A DNA stretch of 64,000 bases from Bdellovibrio bacteriovorus (lineage in GTDB: Bacteria; Bdellovibrionota; Bdellovibrionia; Bdellovibrionales; Bdellovibrionaceae), in contig NZ_LUKD01000006.1 of NCBI RefSeq assembly GCF_001592745.1, positions 124,001 through 188,000 of the forward strand, in the 5' to 3' direction. The position numbers and the translations under genes are program-made. This document shows positions 42,627 through 52,205 of the stretch, one piece after another. The notes beneath the pieces are model-generated. The model saw only the letters and a list, made by a program, of their open reading frames with translations, was not told the DNA's origin and ran no database searches. How positions within the stretch are numbered: the stretch's first letter is position 1; each line of letters begins with the position of its first letter.

Positions 42627-43358
42627 TTATTTTTTAGCGTAGCCCAGATAAGATAAGAGCAATGAAGACGACAGTTTAAACTTCAGCCCTTCCGGAACGA
42701 CGCCAGAAAAATAGTTTTTTAAAGGAATCGTTGAGAAATCCATTTTTAAACCCGTCATTTCTTCAACTCTCATGTCAGCCCTTTTGCAGTAGTCTCGCAA
42801 TTCATCAGGCTTAATAAAATATTCTATCACGTGCATATCTTTGGGGGTGTTCTTCACCATCCACTCGATCATTTTGATGACGAGAAACCACGAAAGCCAA
42901 TGACGATTGAAAGTGTTAAAGAAAAACAAGCCGCCGGGCTTAAGAACCCGTGAGGCCTCTTTGATGAAAACTTGGGGATTTTCAATATGCTCCAAAAAAT
43001 CCATGGCCGTTACGACTTCAAAATGTTCATCGGGAAACGGCAAATGAAACGCATCGGCCTTCAAGTAACGGACTTTCTGAGTGACGTCATACTTTTTAGC
43101 GATCTGTAAAGAGGCTTCTGAAATATCAATGCCCGTGACTGTGAAACCCTCTTTAGCCAGAGCATTGCTGACAAAACCTCCCCCGCACCCCACATCCAGA
43201 ATATGGGCTTGAGAAAAGTGCTGGCGAATTCTTACAAGAGCCCACGGAATTTTGACGTCAGACTCAGCTCGCAAGAGTGCGACTGGGTCATCAAATGCCG
43301 TGTACCAGCGATCGCCGTAGCTTTCGTAAAAGGAATTATTCACTTTGTGCAGTGGCAA
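42627..43358 (-). CDS. UbiG-like SAM-dependent methyltransferase
   Basis: 243 residues from TTG 43358, which has GGGAG upstream. The SAM-binding site is ILDVGCGGGFVSNALA, followed by VTGIDIS (motif post I), and the motif ALKxGGL-type strand VLKPGGLFFFNTFNRH. The N-terminal NNSFYESYGDRWY and overall layout resemble 2-polyprenyl-6-hydroxyphenol O-methyltransferase UbiG, but UbiG-like enzymes also act on other substrates. No quinone genes are adjacent, so the target is uncertain. Confidence 0.75.
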   Translation of the reverse strand: MPLHKVNNSFYESYGDRWYTAFDDPVALLRAESDVKIPWALVRIRQHFSQAHILDVGCGGGFVSNALAKEGFTVTGIDISEASLQIAKKYDVTQKVRYLKADAFHLPFPDEHFEVVTAMDFLEHIENPQVFIKEASRVLKPGGLFFFNTFNRHWLSWFLVIKMIEWMVKNTPKDMHVIEYFIKPDELRDYCKRADMRVEEMTGLKMDFSTIPLKNYFSGVVPEGLKFKLSSSLLLSYLGYAKK

Positions 43359-43445
43359 GGCTCTCCCTTTTCGTGGTCTTCTTTAACAGCATTCGCTGTC
43401 AGCGCCCGAATGGGAACATGTTTTTTCTCGCTTCACGTTCTAGTT

Positions 43446-46400
43446 CTAATTAGTGAGACCAAAAACAGTGCGAGGGTGCACCAACGTATCGCCAGTTCCC
43501 AGAACTCCGGTCGAATTATCGCCCATGCACTTAAGTTCTCCCGTACTTAACACAAAGCAAGTGGCATTTGCTCCGGTACTTACGTCAACCACTCCTGCTG
43601 AAACTACGGTGGCAGGACCTCCCGACCAGCAGACATTGGATGTATGGCCCACACCGAGTTCACCACTTGAGTTCGTACCCCAGCATTGCAATTTACCTTC
43701 ATCTCCCGTGATCACACACACAGCATAAGGGCCCACTGAATACTTACGAACATCTGCCATCATAAACTTAGGCGTCGATGAGTTTGTTCCAAGACATGCC
43801 GGCTGTCCTGCCCCCCAACAACTGAGGTCGCCATTCTTCTGAAGAGCACAGCCGATGGGTTGGGAAAATCCTCCACCAAGAATCACACTGCTGACGTCTT
43901 CTAAAGTCGGTGTTGTCGGCAGTGTGTTTTGCGCTGTCGTCGTTCCGTTACCCAGTTGGTTGTTCTGATTTTTTCCCCAGCAATAAAGTTTGTCATCCAT
44001 GGAAACGTAACAGGCACTGCTGTACTCCATTTCCACATCGCGAACTCCACTGGCTTTAACTACAACTGGTGTCGGCTGAAAAGTCGTAGAGCCCGGCTTA
44101 GCTTGCCCGTCACTATTGGCACCCCAGCAGCGAAGCTCACCGCTTTTGAGGACTGCGCAACCACCGTCTTCATTCAGGCTGACTTTTTCTACGTTCTTAT
44201 CAATAAGAAGTTTTGGCGATTTATAACTTGCCATCGCTCCCATGCCCATACTTCCTAAAGCCGAGTTCTGTCCCCAACAACGAAGTTCACCGAAAGTGGA
44301 AATCGCACAGCTGCGCTCGCGATCTGTGATGATTTGACTTTGGTTGCGTGCCAGAGCCTGCGTCGGAACCAGACGGTTGATGATCGTGCGATCTCCAATT
44401 TGCCCCCCATTGTTGCGTCCCCAACATTGAACTTCGCCGGTAGCCAGTAAAGCGCAGATATGACGATAAAGACCGTTTCCATGTACGGCAATCTTCGCAA
44501 CACCCGAGGGAATCACGGTCACCGGCGTCTTGCGAGTCAAGCTCTCGCTGCTGGCTCCCCAACAACGCACACTGGAATCACTCATCAACACACATTTAGG
44601 AGGGCTTAAACGATAGGTCACATCTAAGAAGGACGAAACTCCTTCAGGAATAATTTTAGTGGGCGCCAAATTTGCCAAGCTGTTATAGCTGGGCACATCC
44701 ACGCCCCATCCCCAACACCACATAGATCCATCTGTTTTAATCCCACAAATAGCCGAACCCACGGGCATGGTTTGAACGTAATCCGTCGGCATCTGCACCG
44801 GTGTGGAAATATGTGTCGGCGTCGCCGTACCGGGAGTGAGTTGTGCGTTGTAATTGGAACCCCAACAATAGTTCGTGCGGGTCAACGGAGCGCCCTCTTC
44901 CTTCTGGGTGCAGATATTGGTATTATTCATGAAGAACGACGTGACGTTTGTATCGATAGGGGCCGCAGGAAAAGTTTTGATTTGGGTCGCCGACGCCGTC
45001 TGTGTGCCGTTGTGCCCCCAACAGTAAAGATCTTTGTTCGTTTTTATCACGCAGATACTTTCAACTGCTCCAGACATGATTTTCACTTTCGCCACTTGGT
45101 CGGTCACCTTTATAGCACTGGCGAAAGGGCGGTTCTGAGCGGTGTTCCCTTGCGCCATGATTCCGGTCGATTCATATCCCCAACACATCAAATCTTTTGT
45201 GGCGTTATTTTTAACATAGCAAATGACATTGGGATGTAAGGTAAAGGTCAAAACTCCCGATGCGATGACTTTGACAGGATTAGGATGAAGCTTGCCGCCC
45301 GAAGATCCCGGGAACAAAAGACCCATATTGTCTTTTCCCCAGCACCACAGCTCTTCACTGGAGTTTAAGGCGCAAGCCACACTGTGACTCAATTCAAAAT
45401 GTTCGACGTCACTGATGACAACCGAACTCACAGAAGAGGTGGAAGTGTAAGTCCCATTTCCCAACTGCCCAGAAGAGTTATCTCCCCAGCACTTCAAATC
45501 TTTATTTGAAAAAAGGGCACAACTAAAATCATATCCCTTGCTCATCGACACGACGGCGGGAGCGACACCACTATCATTGTCTTTAATATGAATTTCATGG
45601 AAAGAGACATCTCCGCCATTGCCTAAAGAGTTTCTTGAGAGCACTAAACGCAGGCGCTCTTCACTTTCTGGCACAGTATCTTCGGTGATTTGCACAGTCA
45701 GATACTTCAGTTGATCGCCGACGGCAAATTGCACTTCGCGAGACGATAAAACATAGTCGCCGCTATCGGCCTCACCCAAAACACTGATACTGACTTTAAA
45801 AGGAATCGGTGCGGGCGCACTTAAACTGATAGGTACGTTGATGCTCCCCACGTTTTCACTGACGATTTGAGTACTGGAAAGAAAGGACGCCGTTAAAGGT
45901 GTCGTGTAAGTCAAAACACCCGTTGTATCTTTAACGGGAAGATCAATCACCGCAGTTTCATTGGCTGGGTTTACGATGGAACCGCCATTCAGATCAATTG
46001 CCGTGGGAAGCTCAATTCCATCTGTGTCGTTGTCTCCGACGACAACTTCATAACGGAATAAAAGTTCTGAATCTGAGATTTGTGAAATCAAATTCACTAA
46101 GCGTGTGTTGCCCGCGACCTTCACCGGAATGCGCGGCGATCCTGTCACCGTGATCGGTTGGTCATATTTAACAATGATCTCTAAACTTGTTCCATCTAGA
46201 TAGACGTCTGTTTGCGGGGCGCTGAGTTTTTTTACTTCGGGAATTGTACGAATCAGAATCGGCGTTGTTTTCGACAGCGACTCATCCGCGCCCGGATCTG
46301 GCAGCTTTGTCAAATTATTGAAATCTTCGGTCGTACCTTGGACTTCTTGGGCCGGCTCGATAGTTCCGCCATTCAAAGACAACGCGGTGGAACTGGTGTA

Positions 46401-46796
46401 ATCCAAAGTCGGCGCTGAATCACCCGCCACGACAGAATACTCAAAAGTTAAAATGTCAGTGCCCGTACCGGAAACGTAATAGGCCGTTCTTTTCACACTA
46501 CCCGTTTCAAGCTCGATACTAGGAACGCCCGTAACATTCACAGGCCCAGAAAAATGCACCTGGATGGGGACGATCTGCGCCGTCGTAAATCGAGGAACTG
46601 AAAAAGCCGAGACTGACGAAGCTCCCGCGGTGTCGGCATCTACTTTGGTCACTTTAGGAACGGGAGGCAACGCAGGCGTCGACGGAAGAATCTCTTTCGT
46701 CATCCGACCAAAAAAATCAGCGCGCATTTGTCCACACCCCGTTAGCAGACACAAAAGTCCCGCCGCGAGTGTTCGTCTTAAAACGCTCCTCTTCAT
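43446..46796 (-). CDS. Large RCC1-repeat lipoprotein with Calx-beta-like domain
   Basis: 1116 residues from ATG 46796. The open frame is 15 codons longer, but this start gives a lipoprotein signal with lipobox LTGC. Residues about 40-320 contain two or three Ig-like repeats, then a Calx-beta-like domain (about 310-405, ending in HIKDNDSG). From about 420 to the end there are 14 RCC1-type repeats, each with C-x(8-16)-CWG (the last has CMG). Fourteen blades would make two seven-bladed propellers, each blade with a likely disulfide. It is probably a surface or periplasmic binding protein; the ligand is unknown. Confidence 0.85.
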   Translation of the reverse strand: MKRSVLRRTLAAGLLCLLTGCGQMRADFFGRMTKEILPSTPALPPVPKVTKVDADTAGASSVSAFSVPRFTTAQIVPIQVHFSGPVNVTGVPSIELETGSVKRTAYYVSGTGTDILTFEYSVVAGDSAPTLDYTSSTALSLNGGTIEPAQEVQGTTEDFNNLTKLPDPGADESLSKTTPILIRTIPEVKKLSAPQTDVYLDGTSLEIIVKYDQPITVTGSPRIPVKVAGNTRLVNLISQISDSELLFRYEVVVGDNDTDGIELPTAIDLNGGSIVNPANETAVIDLPVKDTTGVLTYTTPLTASFLSSTQIVSENVGSINVPISLSAPAPIPFKVSISVLGEADSGDYVLSSREVQFAVGDQLKYLTVQITEDTVPESEERLRLVLSRNSLGNGGDVSFHEIHIKDNDSGVAPAVVSMSKGYDFSCALFSNKDLKCWGDNSSGQLGNGTYTSTSSVSSVVISDVEHFELSHSVACALNSSEELWCWGKDNMGLLFPGSSGGKLHPNPVKVIASGVLTFTLHPNVICYVKNNATKDLMCWGYESTGIMAQGNTAQNRPFASAIKVTDQVAKVKIMSGAVESICVIKTNKDLYCWGHNGTQTASATQIKTFPAAPIDTNVTSFFMNNTNICTQKEEGAPLTRTNYCWGSNYNAQLTPGTATPTHISTPVQMPTDYVQTMPVGSAICGIKTDGSMWCWGWGVDVPSYNSLANLAPTKIIPEGVSSFLDVTYRLSPPKCVLMSDSSVRCWGASSESLTRKTPVTVIPSGVAKIAVHGNGLYRHICALLATGEVQCWGRNNGGQIGDRTIINRLVPTQALARNQSQIITDRERSCAISTFGELRCWGQNSALGSMGMGAMASYKSPKLLIDKNVEKVSLNEDGGCAVLKSGELRCWGANSDGQAKPGSTTFQPTPVVVKASGVRDVEMEYSSACYVSMDDKLYCWGKNQNNQLGNGTTTAQNTLPTTPTLEDVSSVILGGGFSQPIGCALQKNGDLSCWGAGQPACLGTNSSTPKFMMADVRKYSVGPYAVCVITGDEGKLQCWGTNSSGELGVGHTSNVCWSGGPATVVSAGVVDVSTGANATCFVLSTGELKCMGDNSTGVLGTGDTLVHPRTVFGLTN

Positions 46797-47025
46797 CTCA
46801 AAAGGCCTCCACAATGTTCCATCCAGGGGCTCATCGGTCAAAAGTGAGCCCTTTTATAGGTAAAAATACGAAGTTACCGCCTAGGGATGCGAATCAAGTC
46901 CGTGAACTTCCATGACCGTCTCATATTCATTCGAATTGTTTCCGGAAAGGAAAAACTCAATTCGGTTTTTACCGGATTGTTTCTGGTTCAAAACTAACCT
47001 AGGCTAAATACCGTTAGGAGATGCT

Positions 47026-48048
47026 ATGGAATACAGAAAATTATTAGGCAGTGGTCTTGACGTACCTGTGATGAGCTTTGGAACAGCGACTTTCGGCGGC
47101 GGCAATGAGTTTTTTAAAGCGTGGGGAAGTACGGACCTCAAAGAAGCCCAACGGCTGATCGGAGTTTGCTTAGACAATGGCTTGAACCTTTTTGATACCG
47201 CCAATGTTTATTCTCAAGGCATGTCCGAAGAAATTTTGGGTGCCGCCATTGAAGGTAAGCGCCATCAAGTTTTGCTTTCAACAAAGTCAACTTTCAGGAT
47301 GGGAGAAGGTCCCAACAAATCAGGATCGACTCGTTGGAACATCATGAAGGAATGCGAAGACAGCCTTCGCCGTTTGAAAACGGATTATATCGATCTTTAT
47401 ACTATGCATGGATTTGATGCGAATACTCCCGTGGAGGAAACTCTGCGCGCGCTGGATGATCTGATCACTGCGGGTAAAATTCGCTATATTGGGGCCTCCA
47501 ATTTTTCAGGCTGGCATTTAATGAAATCACTGACGGTTTCAGAACGCTATGGATGGAGCAAATATGTAGCTCACCAAGCCTACTACTCTTTAGCCGGCCG
47601 TGAATTTGAATGGGAATTGATGCCACTTGCATTAGATCAAAAAGTGTCGACATTTGTTTGGAGTCCACTAGCTGGAGGCGCTCTCTCAGGAAAATTCCGT
47701 CGCAATCAGCCTCCTCCCGCAGGAAGCCGTTCCTCACAAATTGATTTTGTGGTGTCTGCGAAATCAGATGCTTTACACAATATCGTCGATGCTTTGGATG
47801 AAATTTCCAAAGAAACCGGTAAGACGATTCCCCAAGTGGCGCTAAACTGGGTGATGAATCGCCCTTCTGTGACAAGCATTGTGATTGGTGCGCGCAACGA
47901 AGAACAACTCAAGCACAATTTCGGAGCTTTGGGTTGGAAGTTGTCAGCAGAGCACGTAGCAAAACTTGATAAAGTCAGTGCCGTAAAACCTATTTATCCG
48001 TACTGGCATCAGCATGGTGACAGAGAGCTTATTCCTTCACCAATCTAG
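47026..48048 (+). CDS. Aldo/keto reductase
   Basis: 340 residues. The (alpha/beta)8 AKR signatures are NGLNLFDTANVYSQGMSEEILG (catalytic Asp and Tyr), LLSTKS (Lys), and the NADP-binding C-terminal segment SIVIGARNEEQL. It resembles the YajO/YhdN-type group, which reduces aldehydes and ketones with NADPH. AGGAGA precedes ATG 47026. Its stop is directly followed by the stop of the convergent hydrolase gene. Confidence 0.92.
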   Translation: MEYRKLLGSGLDVPVMSFGTATFGGGNEFFKAWGSTDLKEAQRLIGVCLDNGLNLFDTANVYSQGMSEEILGAAIEGKRHQVLLSTKSTFRMGEGPNKSGSTRWNIMKECEDSLRRLKTDYIDLYTMHGFDANTPVEETLRALDDLITAGKIRYIGASNFSGWHLMKSLTVSERYGWSKYVAHQAYYSLAGREFEWELMPLALDQKVSTFVWSPLAGGALSGKFRRNQPPPAGSRSSQIDFVVSAKSDALHNIVDALDEISKETGKTIPQVALNWVMNRPSVTSIVIGARNEEQLKHNFGALGWKLSAEHVAKLDKVSAVKPIYPYWHQHGDRELIPSPI

Positions 48049-49077
48049 TTAGAAGTTCTTAAAGGCGCCCTCCTCAGTGAGGGCGTCTGCCATTTTCTTT
48101 AAGGCTTTTTCTGCCCCCGCCTGATCAAGATACTTTTCCGCACAAGCCACGATCACTGTCTTTTGTTGCGCATTCTTTTTGGAAGTGACAATTCCCACAT
48201 TGCACATGCGAGCGACCTGAGTCCCCGTCTTTTGTGCAAAAAGGATGTCGTTCGGAAGGCCGGCTTTCAGTCGATTTTCGCCCGTTTTCATTTTTTGCAT
48301 GTAAGTTAAAACAAGCTCTGTGTGCTTTTTATTAAGAATTTGTCCTTGGGAAAGCTTTTCTAACAACGACCCGAAACTTCGTAAGCTTGTCGAATTCAAT
48401 CCACGCGCATAATATTTTTCAAAAGCCTCTTCGATACTGGTCGCTTTTAATTCACTAGTAGGAACTTGAATCCGTTTAACGAAAGCTTCATAGCGTTTTG
48501 AAACGGGAAATTTCTTCAGCTCAATAAAATCTATGTTGGACAGTGTGCGCGCTTTGGGATGAATTTCTGAATAGGCATCATAACGCACTTGCAGAATGGT
48601 GGTTAAAGGAGCAAAGTCCGGCGCTAATTCATGGGTGGTCTTATTGAGAGTCTCTATTCCCATCAATTTGATCAACATGTCAGTCGCCGTACTGTCGGAT
48701 TGTTCCAGCATATTTCTTAGCAGATGTTGCACGGTAAAACTTTTTCCGGGATCCTGCCAAAGTAAGTCTCCAGCGCCGTCGACGTAATCACTTTGCTTTA
48801 ACGTCAGTTTTTTTTGCAGATCTATGTGTCCCTTTTCCACTTCTTTAAGCAGAGCAATCGCCACCGGGATCTTGATGGTCGAAGCCAGATACCATCTTTT
48901 ATCAGCTTGAAATTCGCAGATAGATCCGTCCTTCAAAGATTTTACGAAAATCCCGAGATCTCCCGGAAAGGAGTCATCAAGCTGCGACATATTCGTCAAA
49001 CAAGAAGCCGTCCAATTTTTCTGAGCCACCGCAGGAAAGGCCAATAGCCATGTCAGAAAAACGACGGCGAATTTCAT
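48049..49077 (-). CDS. Exported class A beta-lactamase-like serine hydrolase (copy 1)
   Basis: 342 residues with a signal peptide ending FPAVA-QK. The SxxK motif is STIK (Ser66, Lys69) and the KTG motif is intact (FAQKTGTQ). The SDN motif is replaced by SDS (EQSDSTATD). The family acts on peptidoglycan-like or beta-lactam substrates in the periplasm. A glutamate for the deacylating water is not obvious, so a carboxypeptidase or other role is possible. It overlaps the upstream paralogue by four bases (ATGA). Confidence 0.75.
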   Translation of the reverse strand: MKFAVVFLTWLLAFPAVAQKNWTASCLTNMSQLDDSFPGDLGIFVKSLKDGSICEFQADKRWYLASTIKIPVAIALLKEVEKGHIDLQKKLTLKQSDYVDGAGDLLWQDPGKSFTVQHLLRNMLEQSDSTATDMLIKLMGIETLNKTTHELAPDFAPLTTILQVRYDAYSEIHPKARTLSNIDFIELKKFPVSKRYEAFVKRIQVPTSELKATSIEEAFEKYYARGLNSTSLRSFGSLLEKLSQGQILNKKHTELVLTYMQKMKTGENRLKAGLPNDILFAQKTGTQVARMCNVGIVTSKKNAQQKTVIVACAEKYLDQAGAEKALKKMADALTEEGAFKNF

Positions 49078-50114
49078 AGAATGCCCGCCTTATGTAAAAC
49101 CGTGCCGACACTTCTTAAAGCGGACTCCGCCATGTCCAAGGATTCAAAGTCTTTGACACAAGCGGCGATCACAATCCCTGTTTTCAGTTCGGATTTTTTA
49201 TCCCAGGCGATGCCGAAATCACAAATACGCGAATGCTGTGTCCCCGTTTTATGAGCAAAGGAATATTTCTTGGGAAGTCCTGCTTTGATGCGACGTTGAC
49301 CGGTTTGCACTTTCGTCATCGTATCGATCAGAAACTTCTGTGTGGAATCCCCCAATATTTTTCCTTCAGCCACTTTCTCTAGAAGTTCAGCATAGGCTTT
49401 CAAGGTCGCGGAATTGAGTTTCTTAGAATAGTAATTGTCGTAAGCCTCGTCCAAGGTTTTACATTTAAACTCTTTCGTATCCACACCTAGCATTTGTGAC
49501 AGACGACGAAATTTCACTTCATCCCCTTGTGAACGCTTTAGCAAAATAAAATCCGGCCCTTGAAGTTTTTCTGACGACGGATGCACTTCGGAATAAAGAC
49601 GGCGGCGAACATCGGCTAATGTGGTGATCGCGGTGAATCCGCCAGGAACTAAATCCTGAACACAGCTGTTCACAGACTCTAATCCGGCCTGGCGAATCAA
49701 AAGATCACTCGCGGTATTATCGCTATATATAATGGCTTGCTCCATTAGAAATTTTACGGAGAGTTTGCTTCCGGCTTTTTTTGAGTTCGTGTAACCCGCG
49801 CCATCCACGAAGTCCTCTTTGCGAAGTTCAATCTGCGAATCCAAAGTGTACTTCTTCTGATCCACCTGACGAAGATTTTCCAATACAATTGGAAGCTTCA
49901 CTCCTGAAGCCACATACCACAAGTCATCACCACGATAGGAAAGAATTTCTCCGGTGCTTAGATTTTTGACAAAGACGCCCAATTGAATTGGTTGTTTTGC
50001 CTCAAGCTCTTTCAAACTTTCTTCAAAGGTCTTCGAACTCGCCCATGCCGGCGCTTTCACCAATGTCACAGTCAAAGCAAAGGTTATGGCTCTTAAGATT
50101 CTTTTGAAATCCAA
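49074..50114 (-). CDS. Exported class A beta-lactamase-like serine hydrolase (copy 2)
   Basis: 346 residues from TTG 50114, which has AAGGG seven bases upstream; a TTG six codons earlier (50132) is an alternative. A signal peptide ends PAWA-SS. The SxxK motif is SGVK (Ser70, Lys73 by this start), SDN is intact (YSDNTASD) and KTG is intact (HKTGTQ). It is a clear paralogue of the downstream gene, which has the same length and order of motifs. It follows the acyltransferase gene with a short overlap, so the three form one operon. Confidence 0.75.
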   Translation of the reverse strand: MDFKRILRAITFALTVTLVKAPAWASSKTFEESLKELEAKQPIQLGVFVKNLSTGEILSYRGDDLWYVASGVKLPIVLENLRQVDQKKYTLDSQIELRKEDFVDGAGYTNSKKAGSKLSVKFLMEQAIIYSDNTASDLLIRQAGLESVNSCVQDLVPGGFTAITTLADVRRRLYSEVHPSSEKLQGPDFILLKRSQGDEVKFRRLSQMLGVDTKEFKCKTLDEAYDNYYSKKLNSATLKAYAELLEKVAEGKILGDSTQKFLIDTMTKVQTGQRRIKAGLPKKYSFAHKTGTQHSRICDFGIAWDKKSELKTGIVIAACVKDFESLDMAESALRSVGTVLHKAGIL

Positions 50115-51154
50115 TTTTTTACCCTTATCCAAATGGCCGTTAGTAAAATTAATAACAAGGTGAGATTCAAAGCGTGTTGATAGGTTATTTTATGCCAATA
50201 ATCGAATAAATACCTATAGAAAACGAAGATCACAAAGATGTGAAAGACGAAGGCGCCCAACGCATCAGACCCGATGATGGTCACGGGTTTCAAGACCAAA
50301 GCCAGAAGATTTCCTCCCGCTAAACTGAGAGACACTATGAAAAATGCCAACGCCATGCTGAATAACATAAATGAAGCGTCGGGAGGATGTTTGCCTTCGT
50401 TCATAGCTAACGAAATCAAAGTTTCTTGCAGATTTTCTGGCGCATGCAAGACGAAAGCGACCGCCAGAAGAAGGCCTCCCGCAAAAACTGAAGCCGCGAG
50501 TATCATTCTTCTTTTGATGCTTTCATAACATTTTCGAGTCATTTCACCTAACATCAGTCCGACCATCACAATCGGTAAACGTGTCAGCTGTCCCCAGGTG
50601 TAAAAATCCTCGTGCTCAACCAGAATGGCTTTAAGTCCCACACTGCCGAAATCAAAATTGTTGAAAAGATAAATCGCGGTGTACGTTGTAAAGCCTATAC
50701 AGATCAACTGCCCCCACCACCGCAGCTTTTTCCACAACGGAAGGAAGAACGGAATCCATAATAAAGCGATCCCATAGAACCCCAGAATTTCTGAATAAAC
50801 GGCGAAGGCGCGATACAAAAGAACGTCGAGGATTTCCTGACGTTCATACAAAGAAAACATTTCGACGATACATAGAACCTTATACCAAAAAAGAATTTTC
50901 AGCCCGCGAAAGAACAACCTCTTTCTTTTTTGGGGCCAGTCTTCGCGATCCACGGCCGGAACAAATGCCACTGCCAAAGTGATTCCGAAAACCAGAAAAA
51001 AACACGTGGAAGCTCCTTTCGTTAAAAGATGAATTGGAACGAGCCCCCATGAGGGGAACTCTTCGAATGGAACAAGCCCTTTAATCCCATGACTTAGGAT
51101 CATAAGAACGACCGCAATTCCTCGTGCTAAATCAATGGCTCTGATTCTTTCCAC
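50093..51154 (-). CDS. Multi-pass membrane acyltransferase (OpgC/DUF1624-like)
   Basis: 353 residues from GTG 51154. RIRAIDLARGIAVVLMILSHG at the start is the hallmark of integral membrane acyltransferases of the HGSNAT/DUF1624/OpgC group, with a catalytic His in LSHG. About ten membrane helices follow. It probably moves an acyl group to a sugar or lipid outside or in the membrane. It leads an operon with two beta-lactamase-like hydrolases, which suggests a cell-wall or glycan modification role; the substrate is unknown. Confidence 0.7.
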   Translation of the reverse strand: MERIRAIDLARGIAVVLMILSHGIKGLVPFEEFPSWGLVPIHLLTKGASTCFFLVFGITLAVAFVPAVDREDWPQKRKRLFFRGLKILFWYKVLCIVEMFSLYERQEILDVLLYRAFAVYSEILGFYGIALLWIPFFLPLWKKLRWWGQLICIGFTTYTAIYLFNNFDFGSVGLKAILVEHEDFYTWGQLTRLPIVMVGLMLGEMTRKCYESIKRRMILAASVFAGGLLLAVAFVLHAPENLQETLISLAMNEGKHPPDASFMLFSMALAFFIVSLSLAGGNLLALVLKPVTIIGSDALGAFVFHIFVIFVFYRYLFDYWHKITYQHALNLTLLLILLTAIWIRVKNWISKES

Positions 51155-51280
51155 AGGATATTTTCGCTACTCATTGTCCTCAGAAGTAGCTGTTTTCCAG
51201 CAGAAACAACCACTTAGCTGTGACGCAATGGACCGAGGGTGGAGCTTGAGGCAAGATTCTATCTATCGTATAAAACCAAC

Positions 51281-51919
51281 ATGTTGAAAAAAGAAATTGC
51301 CCGCCTTCTTACTGGTTTTCGACAATTCAAAGAAAAATTCTATGCAGGGGAAGACTCTGTTTACAGCAAACTGCAAAATGTCCAAAATCCTAAGACGTTG
51401 ATCATCGGATGTTCGGACTCACGCGTGGATCCTGCGATTCTTTCATCGGCAGGACCAGGCGAACTTTTTGTGGTTCGTAACGTCGCGAATCTTGTTCCTC
51501 CTTGTGATCCCGATGGCGGTCGTCACGGTGTGAGTGCGGCGATTGAGTTTGCAGTCGTCAATTTGCGCGTAGAAACGGTGATCATTCTTGGGCATAGTCA
51601 GTGCGGCGGCATTCGCGCCCTTTTAAATCCGGAAAACATCATAGCGGGTGGCTTCCTTCACCAATGGGTGAAGATTGCGGAGCCGGCGAAAAAGCGTGCT
51701 ATTGCCTTGGCTTCTTCCGATGACTCCGTTCCTTTGTGGAGACTGTGCGAGCACGAAAGTATTCGCACATCGCTAGAGAATCTCAAATCCTTCCCCTTCG
51801 TGGCGGAGGCCATTGAAACACGTGGTTTGACACTGTTAGGGATTTACTTCGATATCGAAAAAGGTGAGCTCTTAGAGTTCAACGAAAAAACGGAATCCTT
51901 CACCCCGATTCCTTATTAA
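51281..51919 (+). CDS. Beta-class carbonic anhydrase
   Basis: 212 residues from ATG 51281. The frame can be extended 14 codons to GTG 51239, but that adds no typical sequence. Zinc ligands are Cys44 (CSDSRVDP, with Asp46-Arg48 dyad), His105 and Cys108 (LGHSQCGG). It interconverts CO2 and bicarbonate. No strong ribosome site is seen. A terminator follows at once. Confidence 0.94.
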   Translation: MLKKEIARLLTGFRQFKEKFYAGEDSVYSKLQNVQNPKTLIIGCSDSRVDPAILSSAGPGELFVVRNVANLVPPCDPDGGRHGVSAAIEFAVVNLRVETVIILGHSQCGGIRALLNPENIIAGGFLHQWVKIAEPAKKRAIALASSDDSVPLWRLCEHESIRTSLENLKSFPFVAEAIETRGLTLLGIYFDIEKGELLEFNEKTESFTPIPY

Positions 51920-51934
51920 AATCTGGATTGTAAC

Positions 51935-51960
51935 AAAGGCTCTGCAAAGAGCCTTTTTCA
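51935..51960 (+). terminator. Terminator after carbonic anhydrase
   Basis: The stem AAAGGCTCT/AGAGCCTTT with loop GCAA is followed by T residues, 15 bases after the stop codon. Confidence 0.85.
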
Positions 51961-52023
51961 TTTGCGAACCTACAAATTTACAAGGCCTCTTCCTCGCGAG
52001 ATACTGACGGCATCGGAGGACGC

Positions 52024-52158
52024 ATGCCTGAAGAAAAAGATAAGAACCGAAAAGATGTTCCTGCACCCTTTAAGTTTTTTCTGGCTCACTCTGTTTGGCT
52101 ATTTATTATCGGAATTATTCTGGCGGTCGCCGCATACTATAGCTTCTTCAAAAGCTAG
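52024..52158 (+). CDS. 44-residue single-pass membrane protein
   Basis: A short reading frame, below the usual ORF length limits, with a near-perfect ribosome site (GGAGGA, three bases before the ATG). The N-terminus is charged (MPEEKDKNRK), then DVPAPFKFFL, and one membrane helix runs from about residue 20 to 40, ending FFKS. A terminator follows within 5 to 40 bases, so the unit is compact and self-contained. The function is unknown. The pattern fits small membrane proteins that regulate larger partners. Confidence 0.75.
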   Translation: MPEEKDKNRKDVPAPFKFFLAHSVWLFIIGIILAVAAYYSFFKS

Positions 52159-52161
52159 AAC

Positions 52162-52199
52162 AAAGAATCCGTCCCTTTTCAAGGACGGACCTTCTTTTA
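52162..52199. terminator. Terminator between the small protein gene and the DUF4142 gene
   Basis: The stem TCCGTCC/GGACGGA with an 8-base loop, extended by AAAGAA/TTCTTT across a small bulge, lies between two convergent genes. It can serve both. Confidence 0.7.
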
Positions 52200-52205
52200 T
52201 TCCCA

